Below, one piece after another: positions 26,694-36,596 of a DNA stretch of 64,000 bases. The stretch covers positions 62,001-126,000 of the forward strand of contig NZ_JAIELN010000011.1 of assembly GCF_019753045.1 (NCBI RefSeq), written 5' to 3'. Under the pieces are notes generated by a model. It searched no databases and was not told the origin of the DNA. It saw nothing but the letters and a program-made list of their open reading frames with translations. How positions within the stretch are numbered: the first letter of the stretch is position 1; the number at the start of each line of letters is the position of its first letter. The stretch comes from Hyphomicrobium sp. GTDB taxonomy: Bacteria > Pseudomonadota > Alphaproteobacteria > Rhizobiales > Hyphomicrobiaceae. Both the position numbers and the translations under genes were made by a program.

Positions 26694-28631
26694 ATGCAGA
26701 TGCGCCTGACGCCGTTCGTTGTTGCCGCGCTGGCGTTCCTCAGTTTCTGGCCGATCCCGAACCCGGCAATGGCGGATGAATCCCAGTGCCACAACGCCAT
26801 CTCTCTCGTCGGCGCGCCGAAATACGGACCGGACTTCAAAAATTTCGATTGGGTCAATCCCGACGCGCCGAAAGGCGGGACCGTGCGCCAATGGGCGAAC
26901 GGCACCTTCGACACGCTGAACCCCTTCTCCGACAAAGGCGTCAAGGCTGCGGGACTTGGACTCCTGTACGACAGCCTGTTCACGCCGAGCCTTGACGAGC
27001 CCTCGACGCAATACGCGCTCATCGCCGAGTGCGCGTCCTATCCGGATGATTTTTCCTCGGTGACTTTCAAGCTCCGCCCCGAAGCGAAATTTCAGGACGG
27101 TCAACCCATCACGCCCGAAGACGTGATCTTCTCGTTCGAGGAGTTCAAGAAGGTCAATCCGTTCTACGCGTTCTACTACAAGAACGTCCAAAAGGCGGAA
27201 AAGACCGGCGATCACGAAGTGAAGTTCACGTTCGACAAGGCAGGCAATCGCGAGTTGCCGATGATCGTCGGCGAGCTGAACATCGTGCCGAAGCATTACT
27301 GGGAAGGCAAAGACGCCAACGGCAAGCAGCGCAGTCTCGCCGAGACCACTGTCGAGCCGCCGCTCGGCAACGGCCCCTACAAAATCAAGTCGGTCGATAC
27401 GAGCCGCAAGATCAGCTACGAGCGCGTCCCCGACTATTGGGCGAAAGATCTGCCCGTGATGCGCGGGCAGCAGAATTTCGACATTCTGGAATACACGTAT
27501 TATCGCGACCGCACGCCCGCCTTCGAAGACTTCAAGACGGGATCGCTCGACGTCTGGGGCGAGAACCAGGCCGCAGCCTGGGCGACGCAGTACAATTTCG
27601 ACGCCCTAAAGAAGGGCCTCGTGAAAAAGGAAGCGATCCCCGTCAAGCGGGTCGCGCCGATGCAGGCATTCGTCTTCAATCTCCGCCGCCCGCAATTCCA
27701 AGATCCGCGTGTGCGCCAGGCGTTCAACCTGCTTTTCAACTTCGAGGAAACCAACAAGAAGCTGTTCTTCGATCTCTATCAGCGCGTCGATAGCTACTTC
27801 GCCAATTCCGATCTCGCGGCGACTGGCCTGCCACAAGGACGCGAACTCGAAATCTTGAACGAAGTGAAAGACGGGATCCCGCCGGAAGTTTTCACGACCG
27901 AGTGGAAAAACCCGGTCAACGCGCAGGAAGGCGATTATCGCAAGCATCAGCAGGAAGCGCTGAAGCTTCTGGAAGCAGCAGGCTGGAAAATCAGGAGCGA
28001 GCAAATCGACGATCCGTCGTGCGGCACCTGGTGCAAGATCCAGCAGAAAATCGGCCTTTCATCGGCCTCGACCGCGCGTGCCCTTCGCAACGATAAGGGC
28101 GAGCAGATGACGGTCGAGTTCCTGATCAACGGCGATACGTTCGAACGGATCATCCTGCCTTATGTGAAAGACCTTTCCGCACTCGGCATTAAGGCGACCG
28201 TGCGTAACGTCGACGATGCGCAGTACAAGCAGCGCGAAGACAATCGCGACTTCGATATCATCGTCGACTCGTTCGCCCAGTCGAATTCGCCCGGCAACGA
28301 GCAGCGGGATTTCTGGGGCTCGGCATCGGCCGACAAACCGGGCAGCCGCAATACGGCCGGCATCAAGAACCCGGCAGTCGATAAGATCGTCGACAAGATC
28401 GTGTTCGCCAAGGATCGCGACGATCTCGTTGCTGCAACCCACGCGCTCGACCGCGTGCTGCTGTGGAATAACTACGTCGTGCCGCACTGGCATTATCCCT
28501 ACGAACGCCTCGCCTACTGGGACATCTTCGGACGCCCGGCGAAATTGCCGTCGCAGACAGCGGGTCTGACGCAGGTGTGGTGGTACGACGCCGACAAGGC
28601 AAAGGCCGTTCAAGCCGCGAAGGGAAAATGA
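26694..28631 (+). CDS. yejA: YejA-type periplasmic peptide-binding protein 1
   Basis: 645 residues from the ATG at 26694, preceded by GGAAGGAC. A signal peptide (~1-25, ending PAMA) directs it to the periplasm. It is a family 5 extracellular solute-binding protein: 'NFDWVNPDAPKGGTVRQW' and 'FDTLNPFSDKGVKA' are typical of the YejA subgroup, with 'LRPEAKFQDGQPITPEDVIFS' and 'RVPDYWAKDLPVMRGQ' further on. It heads the five-gene yej operon and overlaps the second binding-protein gene by 4 bp (ATGA). Confidence 0.94.
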   Translation: MQMRLTPFVVAALAFLSFWPIPNPAMADESQCHNAISLVGAPKYGPDFKNFDWVNPDAPKGGTVRQWANGTFDTLNPFSDKGVKAAGLGLLYDSLFTPSLDEPSTQYALIAECASYPDDFSSVTFKLRPEAKFQDGQPITPEDVIFSFEEFKKVNPFYAFYYKNVQKAEKTGDHEVKFTFDKAGNRELPMIVGELNIVPKHYWEGKDANGKQRSLAETTVEPPLGNGPYKIKSVDTSRKISYERVPDYWAKDLPVMRGQQNFDILEYTYYRDRTPAFEDFKTGSLDVWGENQAAAWATQYNFDALKKGLVKKEAIPVKRVAPMQAFVFNLRRPQFQDPRVRQAFNLLFNFEETNKKLFFDLYQRVDSYFANSDLAATGLPQGRELEILNEVKDGIPPEVFTTEWKNPVNAQEGDYRKHQQEALKLLEAAGWKIRSEQIDDPSCGTWCKIQQKIGLSSASTARALRNDKGEQMTVEFLINGDTFERIILPYVKDLSALGIKATVRNVDDAQYKQREDNRDFDIIVDSFAQSNSPGNEQRDFWGSASADKPGSRNTAGIKNPAVDKIVDKIVFAKDRDDLVAATHALDRVLLWNNYVVPHWHYPYERLAYWDIFGRPAKLPSQTAGLTQVWWYDADKAKAVQAAKGK

Positions 28632-30535
28632 CCCGCGTGCCCCGATCTCCATCAGCACGAACGATGACACTACTCCCGGTGACGTTCCTCACTGCGCTGG
28701 CGTTGCTGTTCTCCGTGTCATTCGCTAGGATCGCGAGCGCCGAACCGCGCCATGGTCTCTCGGTGTTTGGCGAGCTTAAATACCCGGCGGATTTCCAGCA
28801 CTTCGACTACGTCAACGCCGACGCGCCGAAGGGCGGCCGCATGGTGACGATGGGAACCGGCGGCGCCAACACGTTCGACACGTTGAACCAGTTCATCCTG
28901 AAAGGTGACGCCGCCCAGGGCCTCGACCTCTTGTTCGATGCCCTGATGGTGCGCGCCCAGGACGAGCCCGATGCCGTCTATGGGCTCGTCGCCAAGTCGG
29001 CCGATGTCGCGCCGGACGGCATGTCGGTCACGTTCAAGCTGCGCCCCGAAGCGAAATTCTCCGATGGTTCCCCGCTGACTGCCGAGGACGTCGTCTTTTC
29101 CTTCGGCATCTTGAAGGAAAAAGGCCATCCCGCGATCTCGATGACGCTGCGCGATGTCGTCTCCGCGGAAGCGCTCGATAAGGAAACGGTGCGCTACACG
29201 TTCAAAGGCACACTTGTGCGCGATCTGCCGATCACCGTCGCCCAGTTGCCCGTACTGTCGAAGGCCTATTACGCGACCCAGCCGTTCGAGGAGACGTCCC
29301 TGAAGCCGCCGCTCGGCTCAGGCCCCTACAAGATCAAAAGCTTCAATCCCGGCACCGACATCACCTACACGCGGCGCGAGGATTATTGGGCGAAGGATCT
29401 GCCGGTCAACAGAGGCCGGTATAACCTCGACGAGATCCGCTACGACTATTACCGCGATCGCAACATTGAACTCGAAGCGGTGAAGTCCGGCAACATGGAC
29501 CTCCGCGAGGAATTCTCGAGCATCTCCTGGGCGACCGGCTACAACATCCCGGCCGTCACCGAAGGCCGCCTGGTGAAGGTGTCACTACCCGACGATCGCC
29601 CGTCCGGGGCGCAAGGCTATTTTCTCAACACCCGCCGCGACAAGTTCAAGGACCCGCGCGTTCGCCAGGCGCTCGATCTCGTTTTCGATTTCGAATGGTC
29701 GAACAAGAAATTGTTCTACGGGCTCTACAAGCGCACGACGAGCTACTTCGAAAATTCCGACATGAAGGCGACGGGGAAGCCGAGCCCGGAAGAACTAGCG
29801 CTGCTCGAGCCCTACAAAGATAAACTCGCATCCGAAGTCTTCGACGAGCCCTATACACCGCCGGTGACGGACGGCAGCGGCAACAACCGCGACAACCTGA
29901 AGAAGGCCCGCGATCTTCTCATCGCAGCAGGCTGGAAACCCGGCTCCGATAATTTCTTGCATAACGACAAAGGCGAGCGGCTGACGATCGAATTTCTCGA
30001 CTTCGAGGCGATGTTCGAGCGCATCACTGTTCCCTACACGGAAAACTTGAAGCGCATAGGCGTCGACGCCTCGTGGCGGCTCGTTGATCCCGCCCAATAT
30101 GAGCGGCGCGTGAAGGCGTTCGATTTCGATATCGCGACCCAGCGCTATTCCTTGCGGCTGACGCCGGGCATCGAGATGCGCAGCTATTGGGGGTCGGAGG
30201 CAGCCAAGACCGATGGCTCTTTTAACCTCGCCGGCATATCAGATCCCGTTATCGATGCCCTCGTCGACAAAGTTGTCGCAGCGAAATCGCGGGCCGAATT
30301 GGTCACAGCGACGCGCTCCATTGATCGCGTGCTCCGTGCAGGTCATTATTGGGTTCCGCACTGGTATAAGGCGTCTTACGGGATAGCGTATTGGAATAAA
30401 TACGCGCGACCTGCCGTGCAGCCCAAATATGATGCGGGCATACTCGATACGTGGTGGTACGATCCGGCGAAGGCCGCAGCGTTAAGCTCCGGTAAGCCGA
30501 CCGCTCAAACTCAGGAACAACCGGCAAAGCCCTGA
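28628..30535 (+). CDS. YejA-type periplasmic peptide-binding protein 2
   Basis: 635 residues. A second family 5 binding protein, clearly a paralogue of its upstream neighbour: 'HFDYVNADAPKGGRMV', 'LRPEAKFSDGSPLTAEDVVFS' and 'YWAKDLPVNRGRYN'. A signal peptide ends near residue 38 (ARIASA). Its ATG overlaps the previous stop (ATGA), and its TGA overlaps the yejB start by one base, so expression is coupled. Two binding proteins with one membrane complex suggest different ligand ranges. Yej systems carry peptides, including murein peptides in Agrobacterium. Confidence 0.93.
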   Translation: MTRVPRSPSARTMTLLPVTFLTALALLFSVSFARIASAEPRHGLSVFGELKYPADFQHFDYVNADAPKGGRMVTMGTGGANTFDTLNQFILKGDAAQGLDLLFDALMVRAQDEPDAVYGLVAKSADVAPDGMSVTFKLRPEAKFSDGSPLTAEDVVFSFGILKEKGHPAISMTLRDVVSAEALDKETVRYTFKGTLVRDLPITVAQLPVLSKAYYATQPFEETSLKPPLGSGPYKIKSFNPGTDITYTRREDYWAKDLPVNRGRYNLDEIRYDYYRDRNIELEAVKSGNMDLREEFSSISWATGYNIPAVTEGRLVKVSLPDDRPSGAQGYFLNTRRDKFKDPRVRQALDLVFDFEWSNKKLFYGLYKRTTSYFENSDMKATGKPSPEELALLEPYKDKLASEVFDEPYTPPVTDGSGNNRDNLKKARDLLIAAGWKPGSDNFLHNDKGERLTIEFLDFEAMFERITVPYTENLKRIGVDASWRLVDPAQYERRVKAFDFDIATQRYSLRLTPGIEMRSYWGSEAAKTDGSFNLAGISDPVIDALVDKVVAAKSRAELVTATRSIDRVLRAGHYWVPHWYKASYGIAYWNKYARPAVQPKYDAGILDTWWYDPAKAAALSSGKPTAQTQEQPAKP

Positions 30536-31656
30536 TGGCTGTTTATCTTTTAAAACGCATACTGCTGGTGATCCCGACTCTGCTCGGGATCATGCTGTTC
30601 TCGTTCATCATCATCCAGTTCGCTCCTGGCGGACCGGTCGAGCGCATGATCGCTGAATTGACGGGACAATCGTCCTCGATTGTCAGCCGCATGGGTGGCG
30701 GCGGGGGCGACACGCTCGGCGGCGGAGCCATGAGCAATCAGCTCGGCGTCGGCGGCGGCGATTCCATCACCTCGAAATATCGCGGCGCCCAGGGGCTCGA
30801 CCCCGCCTTCATCAAGAGTCTCGAGAAGCAGTTCGGCTTCGATAAGCCTGCCTACGAACGCTTCTACCTGATGATGAAGAACTTCCTGACGTTCGATTTC
30901 GGCAAGAGCTATTTCCGCGACGTCTCGGTGCTGCAGCTGATCAAGGAGAAGCTTCCGGTTTCGATCTCGCTCGGCATTTGGATGACGCTGCTGACCTACC
31001 TGATCTCGATACCGCTCGGCATTCGCAAGGCCGTAAAGGACGGCGAGCCGTTCGATACGTGGTCGAGCGCGGTCCTCGTGATCGGCTACGCGATACCGGG
31101 GTTCCTGTTCGCGGTCCTTCTGCTGATTCTTTTCGCGGGCTCGCAGTTCTTCCACTGGTTCCCATCGCGCGGCCTGTTCTCCGATAACTGGGATCAGCTG
31201 TCGTTCTTCGGCAAAGTCACCGACTATCTGTGGCACCTCGTGCTGCCGATGATCGCGATGGCCGTCGGCTCGTTCACCGCGATGACGTTCCTGACGAAGA
31301 ACTCGTTCCTGGACGAGATCCGCAAACAATACGTCGTGGCGGCACGTGCCAAGGGCCTGACCGAAAGCCAGGTCCTTTATGGCCACGTCTTCCGCAACGC
31401 CATGCTGCTTGTCATCTCGGGCTTTCCGGCAGCCTTCATCAGCGCGTTCTTCTCAGGCGCGCTCCTGATCGAAACGATCTTCTCGCTTGACGGTCTCGGC
31501 CTTCTCTCGTTCGAGAGCATCGAAAAGCGCGACTATCCCGTCGTGTTCGCGTCGCTCTACATCTTCTCGCTCGTCGGCCTGTTCGTCGGCATCCTATCGG
31601 ACTTCGTCTATACCCTCGTCGATCCTCGCATCGACTTCGAGACGCGCGAGGTATGA
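30535..31656 (+). CDS. yejB: ABC transporter permease YejB
   Basis: 373 residues with about six transmembrane helices and the inner-membrane permease signature 'VAARAKGLTESQVLYGHVFRNA' that docks to the ATPase. Between the first helix (~9-30) and the core lies a Gly/Ser/Met-rich insertion (~45-75), typical of YejB, which is periplasmic. It forms the translocation pore with YejE. It overlaps the preceding stop by one base and the yejE start by four bases. Confidence 0.95.
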   Translation: MAVYLLKRILLVIPTLLGIMLFSFIIIQFAPGGPVERMIAELTGQSSSIVSRMGGGGGDTLGGGAMSNQLGVGGGDSITSKYRGAQGLDPAFIKSLEKQFGFDKPAYERFYLMMKNFLTFDFGKSYFRDVSVLQLIKEKLPVSISLGIWMTLLTYLISIPLGIRKAVKDGEPFDTWSSAVLVIGYAIPGFLFAVLLLILFAGSQFFHWFPSRGLFSDNWDQLSFFGKVTDYLWHLVLPMIAMAVGSFTAMTFLTKNSFLDEIRKQYVVAARAKGLTESQVLYGHVFRNAMLLVISGFPAAFISAFFSGALLIETIFSLDGLGLLSFESIEKRDYPVVFASLYIFSLVGLFVGILSDFVYTLVDPRIDFETREV

Positions 31657-32873
31657 CGATGGATCAACGGGCCGACCGCGCATCAGGCGCCACCGTATCG
31701 CCGGAAGCGGCACCCGCGAAATCGCGCATTCAACGGCTGCGGGAGCGCTTCCGGCTTTCGCCTGTCAACCGCCGCCGCTGGGAACGGTTCAAGTCCCACA
31801 AGATCGGCTATCGCTCGTTCCTCATTTTCACGACCCTGTTCGTCGCCTCGCTCTTCGCCGAGTTCATCGCCAACGACCGCCCGCTGATCGCGAGCTACAA
31901 GGGCGAAATCCTGTTTCCCGTTGTCGTCGATTATCCTGAAGAGAAGTTCGGCGGCTTCCTTGCCGTCACCGACTACAGGACGCCCGACATAGCGAACGAG
32001 ATCAACGCCAACGGCTGGATGCTGTGGCCGCCGATCCGCTATTCTTATTCGACGATCAACAAGGATTACCCTGGCCGCATCGGCGAAAGCGGCGTGTGCC
32101 TCGGCTATCCGGCGCCGCCTCCGTGGGCAACGTCTCTCAAGCTCTGCCCCGCGCCGCCCGACCAGCTCGCGCGCTTTGAGGAACTTGGAAATACCAATTG
32201 GCTCGGCCTCGATGATCAAGGTCGAGACGTGCTCGCGCGCGTGATCTACGGCTTCCGTATTTCCGTACTCTTCGGCCTGATCCTGACGATCGTCTCGTCC
32301 GCAGTCGGCGTTGTAGCAGGCGCAGTGCAAGGCTACTTCGGCGGCCGCGTCGATCTCATATTCCAGCGCCTGCTCGAAATATGGAACTCGATCCCGGAAC
32401 TGTTCGTGTTGCTCATCATATCCTCGCTCTTCGTTCCAGGATTCTGGACGCTGCTCGGAATTTTGATGGTCTTCAGCTGGACGTCTCTCGTCGGCCTCGT
32501 CCGCGCCGAGTTCCTTCGTGGCCGCAACCTCGAATACGTCCGCGCCGCGCGGGCGCTCGGCCTGTCCGACTGGCAGATCATGTTCAAGCACTTGCTGCCG
32601 AACGCGATGGTCGCGACACTGACGTTCCTGCCGTTCAAGCTTTCGGGCGGCATCGCAGCCCTGACGGCGCTCGACTTCCTGGGGCTCGGCATGCCGCCCG
32701 GTTCTCCCTCGCTCGGCGAGCTTCTGCTGCAAGGCAAGAAGCACCTCGAAGCGCCGTGGCTCGGCATATCGGGCTTCATCGCCGTCTCAATTATCCTGTC
32801 GCTCGCGATCTTCATGGGTGAAGCCGTGCGCGACGCGCTCGATCCGCGAAAGACCTTCAGGGGCAAGAGTTGA
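31653..32873 (+). CDS. yejE: ABC transporter permease YejE
   Basis: 406 residues. An N-terminal cytoplasmic segment precedes the first transmembrane helix (~50-68); a large periplasmic loop (~70-195) contains 'NWLGLDDQGRDVLARVIYGFRIS', the hallmark of YejE/DppC-type permeases. Five helices follow with the EAA-like loop 'AARALGLSDWQIMFKHLLPNA'. Couples to YejB and the YejF ATPase. ATGA overlap with yejB and one-base overlap with yejF show tight translational coupling. Confidence 0.95.
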   Translation: MTMDQRADRASGATVSPEAAPAKSRIQRLRERFRLSPVNRRRWERFKSHKIGYRSFLIFTTLFVASLFAEFIANDRPLIASYKGEILFPVVVDYPEEKFGGFLAVTDYRTPDIANEINANGWMLWPPIRYSYSTINKDYPGRIGESGVCLGYPAPPPWATSLKLCPAPPDQLARFEELGNTNWLGLDDQGRDVLARVIYGFRISVLFGLILTIVSSAVGVVAGAVQGYFGGRVDLIFQRLLEIWNSIPELFVLLIISSLFVPGFWTLLGILMVFSWTSLVGLVRAEFLRGRNLEYVRAARALGLSDWQIMFKHLLPNAMVATLTFLPFKLSGGIAALTALDFLGLGMPPGSPSLGELLLQGKKHLEAPWLGISGFIAVSIILSLAIFMGEAVRDALDPRKTFRGKS

Positions 32874-34504
32874 TGTCAGCCGCAACGCCTCTCATCGATG
32901 TCCGCAATCTGTCTGTCGCTTTCGGCGACGGCGCCGAGGCCGTGCGCGTTGTCAAAGGCGTGTCGTTCACCGTCGGCAAGGGTGAGACGGTCGCGCTTGT
33001 CGGCGAATCCGGCTCCGGCAAGACCGTCTCCGCAATGTCGATCCTGCGCCTGCTTCCCAATTCCGCCTCCCATCCAACGGGCGAGATTCTGTTCGAGGGG
33101 AAGGACATCCTGAAGACGAACCCCGCCGAGCTGCGCGCAATCCGCGGCCGGCGCATCTCCATCATCTTCCAGGAGCCGATGACGACGCTCAACCCGCTTC
33201 ACACCATCGAGAAGCAGGTCGGCGAGATTATCAAGCTGCATCAGACCCTCTCGGATGCGAAGACCCGCGAACGCGTCCTCGAGCTTCTGGTTAAGGTCGG
33301 CATCCGCGATCCCGAGAAACGCCTCGGCGCCTATCCGCATCAGCTGTCCGGCGGCCAGCGTCAGCGCGTGATGATCGCGATCGCGCTCGCCAACAAGCCG
33401 GACCTGCTGATCGCCGACGAGCCGACAACCGCTCTCGACGTGACGATCCAGGCGCAAATCCTCGAGCTTCTGAAGTCGCTGCAAAAAGAGATGGGCATGG
33501 CCATGCTGCTCATCACACACGACCTCGGCATCGTCCGCCGGATGGCCGAACGCGTCTACGTCATGCGCCACGGTGAAATCGTCGAAACGGGACCAGCGGA
33601 AGAAGTCTTCACGGAGCCGAAGCATCCCTACACGCGCCATCTGCTCGAAGCCGAGCCCAAAGGAATGCCGCCGACGACCGACACCACGCGGCCCGTGGTC
33701 GTCGAGACCGACAACCTCAAAGTCTGGTTCCCGATCAAGCAGGGTTTGCTGCAGCGGACGGTCGATTACGTCAAAGCAGTCGACGGATTGTCGATGAAGC
33801 TCAGGGCCGGCGAAACCTTGGGCGTCGTCGGCGAATCGGGTTCGGGCAAGACGACGCTCGGCCTCGCCATTTTGCGTCTTCTCTCCTCCGACGGACCGAT
33901 CGCTTACGTCGGCAAGCGTATCGACGGCTTGACGAACAAAGAGATGCGTCCGCTCCGCAAGGAAATGCAGATCGTCTTCCAAGACCCCTACGGTTCTCTC
34001 TCGCCGCGCCTCACGGTGGGCCAGATCATCGAAGAAGGGCTGACGATTCAAAACCCCGAGCTTGACGACAGCCAGCGCCGGGATCGCGTAAGCGCCGCCC
34101 TGACGGAGGTCGGTCTCGACCCAACGTCCCAGGATCGCTATCCGCATGAGTTCTCGGGCGGACAGCGCCAACGCATCGCCATCGCTCGCGCCATGGTGTT
34201 GCAGCCGAAATTCGTCATGCTCGACGAACCGACGAGCGCGCTCGACATGAGCGTTCAAGCGCAGATCGTCGATCTCTTGCGCGACCTGCAGACGAGGCAC
34301 GATCTCGCGTATCTCTTCATCAGTCACGACCTGAAGGTCGTGCGCGCGCTTTGCAACTACGTCATCGTGATGAAGAACGGCAAAGTCGTCGAGGAAGGCC
34401 CCGCGCGCGACATCTTTGAAAAGCCGAAGGACGAGTATACGAAGGCTCTTCTCGCGGCCGCGTTCGACATCAAAGTCGCCCACAGAGGAGCGCTCGCGAG
34501 CTGA
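32873..34504 (+). CDS. yejF: Duplicated ATP-binding protein YejF
   Basis: 543 residues holding two full ABC ATPase domains, so one polypeptide powers the transporter. Domain 1 (~5-265) has Walker A GESGSGKT (~44-51) and signature LSGGQRQRV; domain 2 (~285-540) has a second GESGSGKT and FSGGQRQRI, each followed by an ADEPTTALD- or LDEPTSALD-type Walker B. Both D-loops and His-switches appear intact. It starts one base inside yejE's stop and ends 11 bp before the GST gene. Confidence 0.96.
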   Translation: MSAATPLIDVRNLSVAFGDGAEAVRVVKGVSFTVGKGETVALVGESGSGKTVSAMSILRLLPNSASHPTGEILFEGKDILKTNPAELRAIRGRRISIIFQEPMTTLNPLHTIEKQVGEIIKLHQTLSDAKTRERVLELLVKVGIRDPEKRLGAYPHQLSGGQRQRVMIAIALANKPDLLIADEPTTALDVTIQAQILELLKSLQKEMGMAMLLITHDLGIVRRMAERVYVMRHGEIVETGPAEEVFTEPKHPYTRHLLEAEPKGMPPTTDTTRPVVVETDNLKVWFPIKQGLLQRTVDYVKAVDGLSMKLRAGETLGVVGESGSGKTTLGLAILRLLSSDGPIAYVGKRIDGLTNKEMRPLRKEMQIVFQDPYGSLSPRLTVGQIIEEGLTIQNPELDDSQRRDRVSAALTEVGLDPTSQDRYPHEFSGGQRQRIAIARAMVLQPKFVMLDEPTSALDMSVQAQIVDLLRDLQTRHDLAYLFISHDLKVVRALCNYVIVMKNGKVVEEGPARDIFEKPKDEYTKALLAAAFDIKVAHRGALAS

Positions 34505-34515
34505 ACAGGAGGCCC

Positions 34516-35151
34516 ATGATGGCAACGCCTAAGCTCGTTCATTACCACGCACCACAAACGCGCTCCTTCGCAATCCGCTGGCTGCTGGAGGAACTCGGCT
34601 CACCGCCTCACGAGCTCAAAGTGCTCAACATGAAGAAGGGCGAGCACAAAACTCCGGAATACCTCGCTGTCAATCCGATGGGGAAAGTCCCGGCCATTAC
34701 CCACGGCGGCGTTCCGGTGACTGAAGTTGGCGCCATCGCGATCTACCTCGCCGATCTTTTCCCGGAAGCACAACTCGCCCCAGCGATCGGCGATACCGCG
34801 CGCGGCACCTATCTCAGGTGGATCGTTTTCAATCACGGCGCCATCGAACCCGCCATCGCCGACCGTTGGCGCAAGATCGAGCCATCTATGGCCTCTGCGA
34901 TGAGCTACGGAACATATGACGCCACGGTCGACACATTGTCCGGTGCCGTCAGCGGTGGCCCCTATATCCTTGGGGAACGATTCTCTGCCGCAGACGTCGT
35001 AGTTGGTTCGGCGGTCCGTTGGATGACGCTGTTCAAGTTGCTGCCCGAAAGGCCGGAATTCACGAGCTATATCGAGCGCCTGACGAGCCGCCCCGCGTTC
35101 AAGAGCGCAATGGCGAAGGACGAAGAGCTGGTGCGCGCGTTGGCGTCCTGA
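34516..35151 (+). CDS. Glutathione S-transferase family protein
   Basis: 211 residues. The N-terminal thioredoxin-fold domain (~4-80) has 'LVHYHAPQTRSFAIRWLLEELG' and the cis-Pro/Glu-Val glutathione site 'NPMGKVPAITHGGVPVTEVGAIAIYLAD'. The all-helical C-domain (~88-205) contains 'YILGERFSAADVVVGSAVRW'. Substrate unknown. An AGGAGG ribosome site lies seven bases before the ATG. It may ride on the yej transcript, being 11 bp after yejF. Confidence 0.92.
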   Translation: MMATPKLVHYHAPQTRSFAIRWLLEELGSPPHELKVLNMKKGEHKTPEYLAVNPMGKVPAITHGGVPVTEVGAIAIYLADLFPEAQLAPAIGDTARGTYLRWIVFNHGAIEPAIADRWRKIEPSMASAMSYGTYDATVDTLSGAVSGGPYILGERFSAADVVVGSAVRWMTLFKLLPERPEFTSYIERLTSRPAFKSAMAKDEELVRALAS

Positions 35152-35239
35152 AAAGCCAAGTGTCACCGCGGCGTGCTTTCGGAACCCTCGGGATCGGCTA
35201 TCCTGTGGTTCCGAATCGCCGTTGCGAGATCCATCGACA

Positions 35240-35689
35240 ATGCTTCCCAATGACGTCTTCCGAGACCGCCTCGAGCGGACACTCGTCGATCTCGAAGCGT
35301 GGGCCAAGGCAACGGCCGACTGCGCCGAAATCGGCATCGCGGCCTCCGAGCGCTACTGGCGATTGGTCGTCGTGCCGAATGCCGATCTCGCCTGCCCGTT
35401 CGAGCTGATGATCAAATCCGATCAGAAATTTGGTCTGAAGCTCGCAGCAGAAACCTACGAGGACCGGCCGATCGAGCGGTTCGAGGTGTTCCCGGCCCTC
35501 GTTCGGGCGATCGAGGCGGGCCGCGTCGATGAGATCCAAATATTCAATGCCATGACGGATGCGCTCGTCGGTATCACGATGCGCGTCGAGCTGACGCCCG
35601 GATGGGACTGGATCGGCGACCGGCGGATCGCTCCGCCGACGTCGGCCGAAGAATGGCGTACACGCCGCTTCCTGCCCTATCGCCGCTGA
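35240..35689 (+). CDS. Conserved-looking hypothetical protein
   Basis: 149 residues from the ATG at 35240. No signal peptide or membrane segment; likely cytoplasmic. 'YWRLVVVPNADLACPFELMIKSDQKFGLKLAAE' looks like an antiparallel beta sheet and 'RFEVFPALVRAIEAGRVDEIQIF' a helix plus strand. The C-terminus has several Trp and Arg residues ('WDWIGDRRIAPP', 'EEWRTRRFLPY'). I recognise no family. It lies 88 bp after the GST gene and converges with the NlpC/P60 gene across 10 bp. Confidence 0.65.
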   Translation: MLPNDVFRDRLERTLVDLEAWAKATADCAEIGIAASERYWRLVVVPNADLACPFELMIKSDQKFGLKLAAETYEDRPIERFEVFPALVRAIEAGRVDEIQIFNAMTDALVGITMRVELTPGWDWIGDRRIAPPTSAEEWRTRRFLPYRR

Positions 35690-35699
35690 GCAACGACCA

Positions 35700-36596
35700 T
35701 TAGAAAGACGGTGCGCGCCCCGCGAGTCGCTTTATCGCCGATATATGGCTGCCCGACTTGGCGATTCTCCGCGCGGCTTCCGCCAAAGGCTCGACCACAA
35801 CCATCATGTGATAGGCGTTGGCGTGAATGAACATCACGCCGTCGAGCATCATGCCGACGTGCCCCTTCCAGAATACGAGGTCACCGCGCGCCAACCCTTC
35901 GAGATCTTCGGAGACGAGAACGTTGTCGCCAAGCTCCGCTTGCTGCATATCGCTGTCGCGCGGCGCCGGAATGCCCCCAGCCTGTAGCGCCGTCTGCATA
36001 AGACCTGAACAGTCGATCCCGACGCGCGTGCGGCCACCCCAGAGATACGGCGTACCGACGAAGCGCTCGGCAATTTCCGCGTAATCGCGCACAAAGCGAT
36101 CTTTCACCGAAGCGTGCCGCGCGTAAATGAAACCGCCGCCCTCGAGTTCGAGAAATCGATCGTCGCCGCCAAGCACCGCAATCGGAGTGTTGAGGGCGAG
36201 ATGCATGATCGGCGGCGACTTGATGTCGGGCGCGCCGTACAGAAAAGTGCCGAGCGTCTGCACCCGATGGGTGGGACGTATCACGCCACGCGCGAACGTG
36301 TCCGAACGCAGATAGCCGACGTACCCGTCGCGCGCGAGCTGGACCCACGCCCAGCCGTTGGCATCGTCGAAGATCGTCAGGCTCTCGCCGAACAAAACCT
36401 CGGTTTCGAAACCGCACGACGGATCAGGTTGCTTGCGAAGCGGCACCGTGGAACGCACGACAAAGCCGGGCTCTCCGGTAACGTAACGCTCGGCATGGAT
36501 CACGCCCTCGAGCGACTTCGCCGCGAGATCCGGACGAAAAGCGTTGCGGCGCGGATCGAGCGCGCCTGCGGTCCGTTGCGAAACTCCAGTGGTCAC
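35700..36596 (-). CDS. NlpC/P60 family cell-wall peptidase with SH3 domain
   Basis: 298 residues from a GTG at 36596 that overlaps the upstream aminopeptidase stop by four bases (GTGA). A bacterial SH3 region (~40-110, 'STVPLRKQPDPSCGFETEVLFGE') precedes an NlpC/P60 cysteine peptidase domain (~165-290) with Cys196 in GIDCSGLMQ, His246 in KGHVGMM and His258 as the third residue. Such enzymes cut gamma-D-Glu-diaminopimelate bonds of murein peptides (YkfC type). No signal peptide is visible, so it may act in the cytoplasm on imported peptides. Coupling to M17 peptidase supports a peptide-recycling role. Confidence 0.9.
   Translation of the reverse strand: MTTGVSQRTAGALDPRRNAFRPDLAAKSLEGVIHAERYVTGEPGFVVRSTVPLRKQPDPSCGFETEVLFGESLTIFDDANGWAWVQLARDGYVGYLRSDTFARGVIRPTHRVQTLGTFLYGAPDIKSPPIMHLALNTPIAVLGGDDRFLELEGGGFIYARHASVKDRFVRDYAEIAERFVGTPYLWGGRTRVGIDCSGLMQTALQAGGIPAPRDSDMQQAELGDNVLVSEDLEGLARGDLVFWKGHVGMMLDGVMFIHANAYHMMVVVEPLAEAARRIAKSGSHISAIKRLAGRAPSF

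Noticed and set aside
32876-34525. 549-codon open frame antisense to yejF
   Set aside because: It mirrors the codon periodicity of a GC-rich gene; the sense frame has two perfect ABC ATPase domains.
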